From Planctomycetota bacterium (lineage in GTDB: Bacteria; Planctomycetota; Planctomycetia; Pirellulales; Thermoguttaceae), in the NCBI GenBank assembly GCA_021784975.1, contig JAJYGU010000396.1:1-7767 (forward strand): DNA of 7,767 nt, in the 5' to 3' direction. The first letter of the stretch is position 1. The number at the start of each line of letters is the position of its first letter. A model generated the notes under the pieces. That model was not told the origin of the DNA. It saw only the letters and a list, made by a program, of their open reading frames with translations, and searched no databases. This document shows, piece after piece, positions 1-7,400 of the stretch. Position numbers and translations under genes: made by a program.

Positions 1-406
1 CTTAGGCGAGATGACCATCACCGTCGATTGCGACGTGCTCAACGCCGATGGCGGCACGCGCTGCGCCGCGATCACCGGCGGCTATGTCGCGCTGGCCCTG
101 GCGCTGGCCCACCTGCGGCGGATGAACGTGCTCGCGCGCAACCCGCTGGTGGGCCAGGTTGCAGCCGTCTCCTGCGGTATCCTCGACGGCGGGCCGGTGC
201 TCGATCTCGACTATGCCGAGGATTCGACCGCCAATGCCGACGCCAATTTCGTGCTCACCGACGCAGGTGGCATCGTCGAGGTTCAGGCAACCGCGGAACG
301 CGCGACGTTCGGCGAGGATGCGCTGGCCACCCTGCTCGGCCTCGCCCGCGCCGGGACCGAGGAGCTCTTTGCGTTGCAGCGGGCGGCGATCGAGGCCGCC
401 GGATGA
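1..406 (+). CDS. rph: Ribonuclease PH, C-terminal part (5' end outside window)
   Basis: RNase PH is a phosphorolytic 3'-5' exoribonuclease that trims tRNA 3' ends in the cytoplasm. The frame is open from base 2 (Leu-Gly-Glu, then Met at 11), so the Met at 11 is internal and not a start. About 134 residues are present; family members are about 240, so roughly the first 100 are missing. The signature DCDVLNADGGTR appears near the left edge, followed by the family-typical AAVSCGI, LDLDYAEDS and VEVQATAE segments. Other RNases PH usually have LGER just before the signature, whereas here it reads LGEM. The stop TGA (404-406) overlaps the start of rdgB. The sequence resembles Alphaproteobacteria, especially Sphingomonadales, and does not match the planctomycete character of the DNA beyond about 525. 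Identification is firm; the lineage is judged from memory. Confidence 0.95.
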   Translation, partial: LGEMTITVDCDVLNADGGTRCAAITGGYVALALALAHLRRMNVLARNPLVGQVAAVSCGILDGGPVLDLDYAEDSTANADANFVLTDAGGIVEVQATAERATFGEDALATLLGLARAGTEELFALQRAAIEAAG

Positions 407-519
407 TGCGCCGCCTCGGTCCCGGCACGCGGCTGGTGCTGGCCAGCCATAATCGCGGCAAGCTCGCCGAAATCGCCGAACTCCTCGGCCCGCACGGGAT
501 CGAGGCGATCTCGGCCGAG
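403..519 (+). CDS. rdgB: RdgB/Ham1 non-canonical purine NTP pyrophosphatase, N-terminal fragment cut at the junction
   Basis: RdgB hydrolyses dITP, dXTP and XTP to the monophosphates and keeps deaminated purines out of DNA and RNA. The ATG at 403 overlaps the rph stop; a second ATG follows at 406 and could be the real start. The first 39 codons match the family: LVLASHNRGKLAEIAELL at residues 11-28 contains the nucleotide-binding S/T-x-N-x-G-K motif (S15, N17, K20), followed by GPHGIEAISAE. Homologues continue with a Leu-Gly-rich, Glu-containing segment (such as LGLPEPEET) and about 150 more residues. Here the frame instead runs into the antisense of tatA from about 520 and stops at 738. The gene is therefore a fragment of about one fifth normal length. 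rph-rdgB adjacency is common in Alphaproteobacteria. Confidence 0.88.
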
Positions 520-531
520 CGACCCCGGCGC
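515..531. other. Chimeric junction between alphaproteobacterial and planctomycete DNA
   Basis: The plus strand reads as good RdgB up to codon 39 (517-519) and then loses all resemblance. The minus strand reads as good TatA from 735 down to about codon 70 (526-528), and below that it is simply the complement of rdgB. Neither gene has its own end. No insertion-sequence end, direct repeat or attachment site is visible at the switch. GATC sites lie at 497-500 and 507-510, close to the switch but not clearly at it. The exact breakpoint cannot be fixed to the base, because the last residues of TatA are naturally variable. Confidence 0.85.
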
Positions 532-735
532 CTGATGCTGGTCGGCTTCGATCTTGGTTTTATCCTTGGCGGTGCCGCCGTTGTTCACGTCTTCCTGAAT
601 GCCTTGCAGCCCCTTCTTGAACTCGACGACTCCCAGCCCGAGCGAACGCATCACGCCCGGCAGCCGGTTTCCGAACAAGAGCAAGACAATCACCGCGAGA
701 ATCAGCCAATGAAATGGCCCAAAGAGACCTTCCAC
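523..735 (-). CDS. tatA: Twin-arginine translocase subunit TatA/TatE family, C-terminus lost at the junction
   Basis: TatA multimerises in the inner membrane to form the pore through which folded proteins with twin-arginine signals are exported. About 70 residues are readable. A short N-terminus is followed by a membrane helix at residues 10-21 (WLILAVIVLLLF), the hinge FGNRLP at 21-26, an amphipathic helix at about 27-45 with the family-typical EFKKG at 38-42, and a charged tail. The GTG at 735-733 is chosen because AGGAG lies 7 nt upstream. An in-frame GTG at 768 would add 11 residues unusual for TatA and has no comparable ribosome site. The frame has no stop before the join and continues into antisense rdgB/rph to 283, so the natural end is missing. 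TatB is possible from the fold alone, but the short length and tail favour TatA. It has its own promoter and is probably not part of the operon before it. Confidence 0.9.
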
Positions 736-742
736 TAGACCT

Positions 743-747
743 CTCCT
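743..747 (-). promoter_or_regulatory. Shine-Dalgarno site of tatA
   Basis: The minus strand reads AAAGGAGAGG here, with AGGAG ending 7 nt before the GTG at 735. This decides the tatA start over the in-frame GTG at 768. Confidence 0.8.
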
Positions 748-877
748 TTGGGTTCGCAATAGTTCCACAGTTCAAAGGCTCGGTCCACAGCCGCGCTTGT
801 CATGCACAAGATTCGACGCAACGCATTCTTGCTATCAAAGGTCGTTCGCGCAACAAGCACGCCCAGCTATCGCTGCT

Positions 878-893
878 CGCCCGACATCGGGCG
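878..893 (-). other. Perfect inverted repeat (hairpin) in the tatA leader
   Basis: CGCCCGA and TCGGGCG are exact complements separated by two bases, so RNA from this site could form a GC-rich stem of about 6 bp with a 4-base loop. It lies between the end of the toroid-protein gene (951) and tatA (735), about 20 bases downstream of the predicted tatA -10 box. No run of T follows on the minus strand, so it is not a standard intrinsic terminator. It could be a weak terminator for the upstream operon, a leader structure, or chance in GC-rich DNA. Confidence 0.4.
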
Positions 894-915
894 GCCAACC
901 AGCCTCTTATCGTTT

Positions 916-943
916 ATTGTACTAGGCTCTGGAACCCTGTCAA
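916..943 (-). promoter_or_regulatory. Near-consensus sigma70-type promoter for tatA
   Basis: On the minus strand TTGACA (943-938) is followed by a 16-nt spacer and TACAAT (921-916). The -35 box is perfect and the -10 box differs from TATAAT at one position. It lies in the 215-nt gap right after the stop of the toroid-protein gene (951-953) and points at tatA. The start of transcription should fall around 905-910, giving an untranslated leader of about 170 nt. That tatA is transcribed separately from the ExbBD operon is an inference from this site. Confidence 0.7.
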
Positions 944-950
944 ATACCCC

Positions 951-3155
951 TTACCTAAGGCGGGGTGTGGGATTGCTGGTCGGATTTCTGGCTGTTGAGA
1001 CCCCAGTATAGAGGGGCAGGAAGCGGTAATAGACTTCCAGCGTCAGCGTGGCCATCGCGGTGGTATAGATCCGTCCGCCGTGACACCCCCAAAGGTCATC
1101 CGGTTCCCAGGAACCTGCCTGGGGGCCTTGTTGGACTTGCCGGCCCACCAAAACCTTGCGCAGCGCGGCGTTCCATTGCTCCCAGTACCGGTTGCCAAGG
1201 TTGTACATGGCCAGCGTGCCGTAATACCAGTAATACAGGTTATAGACACCCTCGCCGGGCAGCTCTCCCAGGAGAAGATCGCCGGCTTCGCTGCATGCAG
1301 GATCTTCCCGCGGAAGGCCCAGAAACTGCCAGCAGACCAGGGCCTCGGCCGACATGGTTCGGGTCACTTGCTCGCCGGGCCGGTAGGAGGCCCGGCCGCC
1401 ATGCTGCCCTGAACTGACGCTCCGCAAGAAACGGATGATTTCCTGCCGGGTTTGCTCGGAAATCGGGATGCCGGCCAGGTCGGCGCTTTTCAGGGCCATC
1501 AGTTGCCAGCCCAACTGGCTGGTGTCGCCCGGCATGCCCGGCTTGTAGCGCCAACCTCCGCTCGTCGGGTCTTGGGCAGCCACCGTGAAAGCGATCGCAC
1601 GAGCCACCGGGTCGTGCAAACGAGGGTCACGGGTCATCCCGTAGGCCTCGCTGAGCGCGCAGGCGGCCATGGCGTGGCAGTACATGAACTCGTATAACTC
1701 CCCCGGGCCGCCCAAGCTTCCGTCGGACGCCTGGGATTGCAGAAGGTATTCCAGACCTCGGCGAACCTGGTTCTGATACGGCCCGTCGCGGTGCGTGTGG
1801 CCCGAGGCGAGAAACGCCAACAAGGCCAAGCCGGTCAGCCCGGTATCGGCCCGGCTGCCGGCGGTGCCGTGAGTGTGACCGAGCACGTTCCGGTCCACGC
1901 CGGCCCCGTAGGCCCGCGGATCCCAGTGGCCGTCGGGCGACTGATGGTCGGCCAGCCATTTCAAGGCGGCTTTGACGGCGGCCTCGGTTTCGACCGAGCC
2001 GCCCTGCTGCTTGGCCAGGTCGGCACGATTGGGCGCCAAGCGGAGACGGTAGGCGTTGGGAATCGCTTCGTCCTCACTACCGGCGCCGCCGAGGCCAGGA
2101 CCGCCGCCGGATGAATTGCTGCCGTTGCCGTTCGGCCCGAGCGATACACCGCCCGGACGATTTCCGCCGCCAATGCCTTTTCGAGTCAGGCTCGTGCCGG
2201 AAGAGGCAAATTGACCGACCAGGCCGCTGCCCGGAACTCCGCTACGATCTGTGCGGGAGGCGTTGCCGTCGGGGGCAGGATCGTCGTCGAACACGTCCCG
2301 CCCGCGGCGGTCGGCGATCCGCGGCGCGACCAACTCGGTGCCGGCCGGGCTCATGGTCGGACGGGGCAAGTCGACGTAGTCGCTCTTGGGCTCCGCGGTA
2401 GGCTCACTCTGCGTCATCCGCGGCAACGAAGGCATGGCTTGAGTCAAGGCCGTAGGGACATCTTCCGGCGTGGGGCGAACCGGCTGCGCCGAACGCGGCC
2501 TGGCGGGCGACGTCTCGACAATTGGAAACGATGGAATGTCGGGTTCGGCGGCGTCGCGGCGCTGCGCGGCCGGAACCGCGGGTGAGGCCTGCGAGGCGGC
2601 CGGCCCGCGCCGATCGCTGGGTTGGCTTGGCCGCACCGTCTTCGATTCCGGCGGCTTCACCTGCACCAGCGACAGGTGGTCGAGATTCGCTTCGCCGGCC
2701 AGCCGCGGATTTTCCGCCGGAAGCCAGCGCTTCGGCTCGACGTGGAGGTCCGTCTTGCCCCGGTCAAGTTTGGGTTCGGCCGGCGGAGCGACGGCGCCGC
2801 TGGGAAACGCCTCCCAGGGCCGATCGCCGCCCTTGGCCACCGCCACACTGCCGCCGGCCTTTGGAAGCTCATCCTCGTCGGGGCCGAAGTCGCGGAGGGA
2901 GACGTGAAACGTGGGCGTCGGCGGCATAGGGACCGGAGTGATGATCTGCACCGTGGTGGCGTAGCCGGCCAACAGCAGATGGGCCAAGAGCGACAGGGCC
3001 ATGCACTTGCGCAAGGGGCGCGACTGACCCCAACGCGAGTACATCAGGATGGCCACCGCCACCGTGAACACCGCCAGTCCCAGCCACAGCAGGACAATCA
3101 CCGGCTGGACCGCGGCCAAGAATCGCCAGCAACGATCGACAGGCAAGCTGCTCAT
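951..3155 (-). CDS. TonB/TolA-like membrane protein with Pro/Gly-rich linker and C-terminal prenyltransferase/squalene-cyclase-type toroid domain
   Basis: This 734-residue protein starts at an ATG whose ATGA overlaps the exbD stop, so translation is probably coupled; no clear Shine-Dalgarno is present. Membrane helices are at about residues 16-38 and 52-72. The loop between them has R41, R46, R49 and K50, which suggests it is cytoplasmic and the rest periplasmic. Helix 2 contains S55-L-L-A-H59, the Ser-x3-His spacing found in the TonB and TolA anchors. Residues 74-320 are low-complexity and rich in Pro, Ala and Arg; 328-358 are rich in Gly, Asn and Ser. Residues 390-716 form an alpha-toroid-type domain with QW-like repeats: QSPDGHW (405-411), QASDGSLG (475-482), AQDPTSGGWRY (527-537) and GSWEPDD (681-687). 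It ends in an aromatic-rich LEVYYRFLPLY segment (706-716). I see neither the DxDD acid motif of squalene-hopene cyclases nor a GCGEQ thioester, so enzymatic activity is doubtful. The context, directly after ExbB and ExbD, suggests an energised envelope protein. The toroid and membrane calls are strong; the TonB/TolA analogy is inferred. Confidence 0.85.
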   Translation of the reverse strand: MSSLPVDRCWRFLAAVQPVIVLLWLGLAVFTVAVAILMYSRWGQSRPLRKCMALSLLAHLLLAGYATTVQIITPVPMPPTPTFHVSLRDFGPDEDELPKAGGSVAVAKGGDRPWEAFPSGAVAPPAEPKLDRGKTDLHVEPKRWLPAENPRLAGEANLDHLSLVQVKPPESKTVRPSQPSDRRGPAASQASPAVPAAQRRDAAEPDIPSFPIVETSPARPRSAQPVRPTPEDVPTALTQAMPSLPRMTQSEPTAEPKSDYVDLPRPTMSPAGTELVAPRIADRRGRDVFDDDPAPDGNASRTDRSGVPGSGLVGQFASSGTSLTRKGIGGGNRPGGVSLGPNGNGSNSSGGGPGLGGAGSEDEAIPNAYRLRLAPNRADLAKQQGGSVETEAAVKAALKWLADHQSPDGHWDPRAYGAGVDRNVLGHTHGTAGSRADTGLTGLALLAFLASGHTHRDGPYQNQVRRGLEYLLQSQASDGSLGGPGELYEFMYCHAMAACALSEAYGMTRDPRLHDPVARAIAFTVAAQDPTSGGWRYKPGMPGDTSQLGWQLMALKSADLAGIPISEQTRQEIIRFLRSVSSGQHGGRASYRPGEQVTRTMSAEALVCWQFLGLPREDPACSEAGDLLLGELPGEGVYNLYYWYYGTLAMYNLGNRYWEQWNAALRKVLVGRQVQQGPQAGSWEPDDLWGCHGGRIYTTAMATLTLEVYYRFLPLYTGVSTARNPTSNPTPRLR

Positions 3156-3577
3156 AATTTGTTCGCTCGCCGCGCCAGGCGGACTTTGATTCCCAGGTCT
3201 TCGATCCCCGCCTGTTTGCAGGCGTTCAGGGCGTCGGCCACCCGCTGGAACTTGCCTTGCGAGTCGCCACGCACCAGCACTCCCAAGTCGCTGTATTGCC
3301 GCCGGGCGGCCGCCAGGCGGGCCGTCAGCTCGTCAAGCGTGACCGGCGTCTTGTCGAGCGTGATTGTGCCGTCGCGGTACACATTGACTTCTTTGCGGGC
3401 CGGAGCGGCGGTCAGGGTGCCCCGGTCGGCCACCTCCGGCACACACAGGCCGATCTTCCGTTCTTCATCCACGAATCGCGTGCCCAGCATGAAGAAAATG
3501 ATCAACAGGAACATGACGTCGAGCATGGCCGTCAGGTTCAAGGTCGGTTCGTCGTCGCGTTGGGTTTTTAGGGGCAT
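3152..3577 (-). CDS. ExbD/TolR-family biopolymer transport protein
   Basis: ExbD/TolR proteins sit inside ExbB/TolQ pentamers and carry the proton-accepting Asp that couples proton flow to movement of TonB- or TolA-type partners. The protein has 141 residues, normal for the family. A short charged N-terminus is followed by LNLTAMLDVMFLLIIFFML (residues 13-31), which matches the family signature with N14 and the essential membrane Asp at D20. A periplasmic domain of about 100 residues follows, with the typical VYRDGTITLD strand and a GVLVRGDSQGKFQRVADALNACK segment. The stop TGA overlaps the ATG of the next gene (ATGA, 3155-3152). The start at 3577 has no recognisable Shine-Dalgarno: the 12 bases before it are pyrimidine-rich, and the heptamer repeat lies just upstream. 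ExbD and TolR cannot be told apart from sequence alone, so no symbol is given. Confidence 0.93.
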   Translation of the reverse strand: MPLKTQRDDEPTLNLTAMLDVMFLLIIFFMLGTRFVDEERKIGLCVPEVADRGTLTAAPARKEVNVYRDGTITLDKTPVTLDELTARLAAARRQYSDLGVLVRGDSQGKFQRVADALNACKQAGIEDLGIKVRLARRANKL

Positions 3578-3586
3578 GGCAGAGAA

Positions 3587-3621
3587 GGGATTAGGGACTA
3601 GAGATTAGGGATTAGAGATTG
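3587..3621. repeat. Five tandem degenerate heptamers in the ExbB-ExbD gap
   Basis: Five head-to-tail 7-base units with consensus GRGAYTA (plus strand) fill 3587-3593, 3594-3600, 3601-3607, 3608-3614 and 3615-3621. They differ at one to three positions; the last unit ends in G instead of A. They occupy most of the 47-nt gap between the exbB-like stop (3625) and the exbD start (3577), and stop 9 bases before the exbD ATG. On the transcribed strand the unit reads TARTCYC. The repeat is AT-richer than its surroundings. No function can be read from it. Confidence 0.75.
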
Positions 3622-3624
3622 CGG

Positions 3625-4464
3625 TTAGGCGGCGCGGGATTTTCGGTCGTGCAACTCCTCGGCGGAGACGACGTTCACGACTTCCTGCGCCAGCGTGTCG
3701 ATCTGGAGGACCAGGCGGTCGACGCGGCTGACAAAAAACACGTAAAGGATCGAAGCCGGGATGGCTACCGCCAGCCCGCCGGCCGTGTTCAACAGGGCCT
3801 TGGCGATGCCGCCGGCCAGCAATTCCGCCCGCCCCAGCGCGTCGGCGGCGGCGATGACGTTAAAGGTCTGGATCATGCCCAGCACGGTCCCCATCAGGCC
3901 CAACAGCGGCCCCACCGTGGCCACGCCGTAAAAGACCCGCAAATAGCGGCGCAGGCCGTTGGTGACCCGCTCGCCGGCATCGATTACCGCTTGCTCGACC
4001 TCGACCCCCGGCCGGCCCCACTTGCGGACGGCCCCGGCGAAGACCTGGGCCACCGGGCTGCCGTTCTCTTGACACAGGGTCAATGCCTGTTCGCGATTGA
4101 GCCTTCCCTCGCGGAGCTGCTCCATAAACCGCTTGACGAACGGCTTGGGAATCACCCGGCTGCCGCGGAGGCTGACGATGCGTTCCAGCACGAACGCCAC
4201 CAGCAGGAACGAGCAACAAACGATGGCGTACATCAAGGGCCCGGCGTCTTGCAGAATACGGCTCAGATCGCGGGTGGGAATGATCGAGCCGGTCTTGGCC
4301 GGCTTGGCGGGTTCGGGCGCTTGGGCGACGGCCGCCTTGGCCGAGGGCGCCGGCAGGTTCTCCGCCCGAGCCAGGTCCTGCAAGGCGGACAGTGACCAGG
4401 CGATCGTGGGCAGGACCAACAACATCGCGAACCAAGAGATCGACAACGATAGGCGGTTTTTCAT
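3625..4464 (-). CDS. ExbB/TolQ/MotA-family proton channel protein with N-terminal extension
   Basis: ExbB/TolQ proteins form the inner-membrane pentamer that, with ExbD/TolR, uses the proton gradient to do work on the envelope. The protein has 279 residues. An N-terminal hydrophobic stretch (about residues 9-26, a signal peptide or extra helix) is followed by an Ala/Pro-rich spacer (about 32-58), absent in E. coli ExbB but, as I recall, usual in planctomycete homologues. The family core has helices at about 77-97, 176-200 and 222-246. It includes GLMGTVLGM (189-197) and AKALLNTAGGLAVAIPA (221-237). T193 and T227 appear to match the pore threonines of E. coli ExbB (T148 and T181). The start at 4464 is supported by AGGAG 9 nt upstream and by its ATGA overlap with the TPR gene stop; upstream extensions in frame would only overlap that gene. 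A 47-nt gap separates it from exbD. Confidence 0.92.
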   Translation of the reverse strand: MKNRLSLSISWFAMLLVLPTIAWSLSALQDLARAENLPAPSAKAAVAQAPEPAKPAKTGSIIPTRDLSRILQDAGPLMYAIVCCSFLLVAFVLERIVSLRGSRVIPKPFVKRFMEQLREGRLNREQALTLCQENGSPVAQVFAGAVRKWGRPGVEVEQAVIDAGERVTNGLRRYLRVFYGVATVGPLLGLMGTVLGMIQTFNVIAAADALGRAELLAGGIAKALLNTAGGLAVAIPASILYVFFVSRVDRLVLQIDTLAQEVVNVVSAEELHDRKSRAA

Positions 4465-7400
4465 GCTTGCTTGCTCCTGTTTTGCAATTTTTTCCGGGCT
4501 TGCTCGGCAAAGGGCGTTTTGGGGTAGACGGTCAGGATCCGCTGGTAGAGCCGCCGCGCCTCGTCGGCCTCGCCCAGCAGCTCGTTGCACTTCCCGGCTT
4601 GCAGCAAGGCTGCCGCTTGCCAGGTGGGATAGGCGTAAAGGATCTCGAGCCGCAAATACTCGCGGCGCGCGGCCGCATAGTTCTTCTGGTGGAAGAACGA
4701 TTCGCCAATCATCCACTGGGCCATGGCGGCGGTCTCGGTCTTGGCCCCGGCCGCCGAGTTGATCACCTTTTGATATTCCCGCCGGGCGCCCTCGAAATCG
4801 GCCTGGTTGGCCAGGCAGCGGCCCATCACATAGTCCACTTCATATTGCTGTTCGAAGCCGGGGAAGTCGGCGGCAATCTTGGCTGCGATCTGGTAGGCCT
4901 CGTCCCAGTGGTTCTCCCGCGCCAACAATTGGGCGCGGCGCAAGGGAATCATGGCCATCCAGGATTGACGCTGCGGGCCGTCGCTCTGCTTGGCGAGCGC
5001 GTCAAATCGCCGGCCGGCGGCGCGGAAATCGTTCTGGCGATAGAGCGCCTCGGCCGTCCAAAACTCGGCGACCATCCGCCGGTTCGATCCGGGGAACTGC
5101 CTGGTGAACGCCTCGAAGGCTACGCGGGCCTTCAGCCAGTCCCTGCGGGCTACGGCCACCTGGCCGAGCAGGTAGGCGGCATATTCCCGCACTCGCGGAT
5201 CGCCGGGCCGGCCGAGCACTTCGCGGGCCAGGGCGGCCGAGCGGTCGTATTGCTTGGCCCGAAACGCTTCCTGGGCCATGCGGTAGGTCGCGTCAGCCCA
5301 GAAGCGGCTGCGCGGGCAGGTGTCGTGAAGCTGCTGGAAGCGTTGCATCGAATCGTTGGTGCGATGCAACTCTTGCAGCACCCAGGCCCATTCGTAGAGC
5401 ACCGCATCCAGATCGGCAAACTGCGGGTGGTTCCGGACCAGCCGTTGGTAATCGGCGGCGGAGGCCGGATATTGCTGTAGCTTGTCGCGGAGCCGAGCGG
5501 CCGCCAGCAGGGCGTCGGCGTGCTGTTGGCTCTTGGGATACTTGGCGATCACCTGGTCGTACATGGCCAGGGCCGCGTCTGCCCGCCCCATCTGTTCGAG
5601 GACTTGTCCGCGGACCAGCGCCGCCTCAGCGGCCGTGGCCTCGGGCGGGGCAGCTTTCAGCACGTCGTCGAAGGCGGCAGCCGCCTCGGGGAGCTTGCCG
5701 GTCTTGAACAGGTTCCAGGCGAGTCCCAATTTGCCCTGGAGACGATATTCCGGGGCGGCATTGCTGCTGGCCAGATGGCGGGACAGTTCGCGGGACCAAT
5801 CCGTGTCGTTGGCCTCGTAGGCCGCCTGGGCGAGTTGTTCGGTGGTCGGCAGCAGCAAGGGATGCCGGGCGTATTGCTCGCTCAACCTGGCGTATATTCG
5901 CTTGGCTTTATCGAGTTGCTTCATTCGGGCGTAGCAAATGGCCAATTCACCCATTCCCTTTACAGCCGCATCGCCCGACGGGCTGGCAGCCAAAAAGGCC
6001 TCCAAGGCCACGGCGGCTTGCGGATAACGCTTCAGGGAGAGGAGCAACGATCCCTGGGCGAGCTGCGCATCGGCCTTCAAGGAGGCGTCGGCCCTCTGCA
6101 CCACCGGCAACAACATGGCCAGCGCCTCTTGTCGGCGTTTCAGACCGTCGTCGGCCAGGGCGAGCAGGTAGCGGTTCTCCAGGTCGGCCTTGGAGCCGTG
6201 AGCGGAAGAAAGCATCGGCTGGAGCATGGCGGCCGCGCGGGCAAACTGCTTCCGCTCGATCAGCCCGCGGGCCGATAGCCGCCGCACGTCATCGTTCAAC
6301 GGGCTCCTGGGAAATCGCCTGGCAAAGTCCGCCGCTGCCCGATCGGCCGCGGCATAGTCCTTGGCTTGCAGCAGGGCCTGCGTCTTTCCCCGCAACGCTT
6401 GCGGCTGCCAGGTTGCGAGGGAATCCGGGGAGATCGGTTTGCCCGCCGGCAGCGTCAGCACTGCGTCGAACTGCTGGATGGCGGCCGGAGTCTCACCGGC
6501 CGCCAGCAACGCCTCGCCGGCGTGGAATCGCATGGCCGGCATCAGCGGATGCGAAGGATTTGCGTCGGACAGGGTTTGCAACGTCTTGGCGGCCGCTACC
6601 CAATCCTTCTTCGCCTCTTGGGCCAAGCCGATCCAGTACCGGGCTTCGACGCCCAATTGCCGGTCGGCGGCCACCGCCTCGAACTGCTTAATGGCTTCCT
6701 CGGGTCGATCCCGCTTTAGCCAGGCCTGGCCATCGCCGAGCCGGGCGTTCGGGGCCCAAGGACTCTGCGCCAAGCGGTTCTCGAAGGCGGAAAAAGTCTG
6801 GCAGGCGCGATCGTACTTGCCGGCGGCATACTGCAAGGCGCCGAGGTAGAACTCCGCCATATCCGCCCGCGGGCTGGCGGATTGCGCTACCGCCTGATAA
6901 AGGCGTTCCGCCTCGGCCGTTTGCCCTTGTTCTTCGAGCGCGCGAGCCAATCCGATCTTATAGTCGTCTTGCAGGCGGCTTTCGGGGAATCGCTGCAGCC
7001 CTTGGCGGAAGAGGCTGATGGCCTGGGCGGGGGCGCGGCGCGACAGGGCCATTTCACCCAAGTAGGACACCGCATAGGCGTTAAGCTTGTCGTTGGGAAA
7101 TTTCGCCTGAAACCGCTCCAGGTCCACATGGGCCGCTTCCAGCTTGCCGTCCAGAAAGGCCGCTTCTCCGGCGCGGAACAGGGCCGGCCCGGCAAACCGG
7201 CCGGCGGGTTCCAAGGCCGCGTACTGCTGAAACTGCCGGCGGGCTTCGTCGAAATTCCTCGACTGCAGCAAGGCCTCGCCGAGAAAGAACACGCTCTGGT
7301 GTGCCCGCGGGTCATTCGGGTACTTTTGCAGGAAGACGCGGAACTCCTCGACGGCCAGTTTCCATTGCCGGCGATTATATTGGGCGGCGGCCACAGCAAA

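Noticed and set aside
497..510. GATC (Sau3AI) ligation scar explaining the chimera
   Set aside because: GATC occurs at 497-500 and 507-510, but RdgB-like residues appear to continue for about three codons after the second site; four-base sites are common by chance.
283..522. Minus-strand extension of TatA into a 161-residue protein
   Set aside because: Below about 523 the residues are the complement of rph/rdgB and have no TatA character.
403..738. Plus-strand frame running from the rdgB start through the junction to 738, apparently a 111-residue novel fusion
   Set aside because: After codon 39 it is the antisense of tatA; the fusion is a product of the join, not a designed gene.
878..893. 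Intrinsic terminator of the ExbBD operon
   Set aside because: The hairpin is perfect but no T-run follows on the minus strand and it lies downstream of the tatA promoter; kept only as an inverted repeat.
802..1011. Small plus-strand frame (69 codons) in the tatA leader region
   Set aside because: It crosses into the antisense of the toroid gene, has no Shine-Dalgarno I trust and no recognisable features.
2622..3608. Long plus-strand open frame (328 codons) opposite the toroid and exbD genes
   Set aside because: Low-complexity, Arg-rich shadow of GC-rich coding DNA; the minus-strand frames carry clear family motifs.
3587..3621. CRISPR array or telomere-like repeat
   Set aside because: Units are only 7 bases with no spacers, and the array is short and internal to an operon.
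4392..5480. Long plus-strand open frame (362 codons) opposite the TPR gene
   Set aside because: Mirror of the TPR frame in high-GC DNA, without a domain or plausible context; the opposite strand has regular TPRs.
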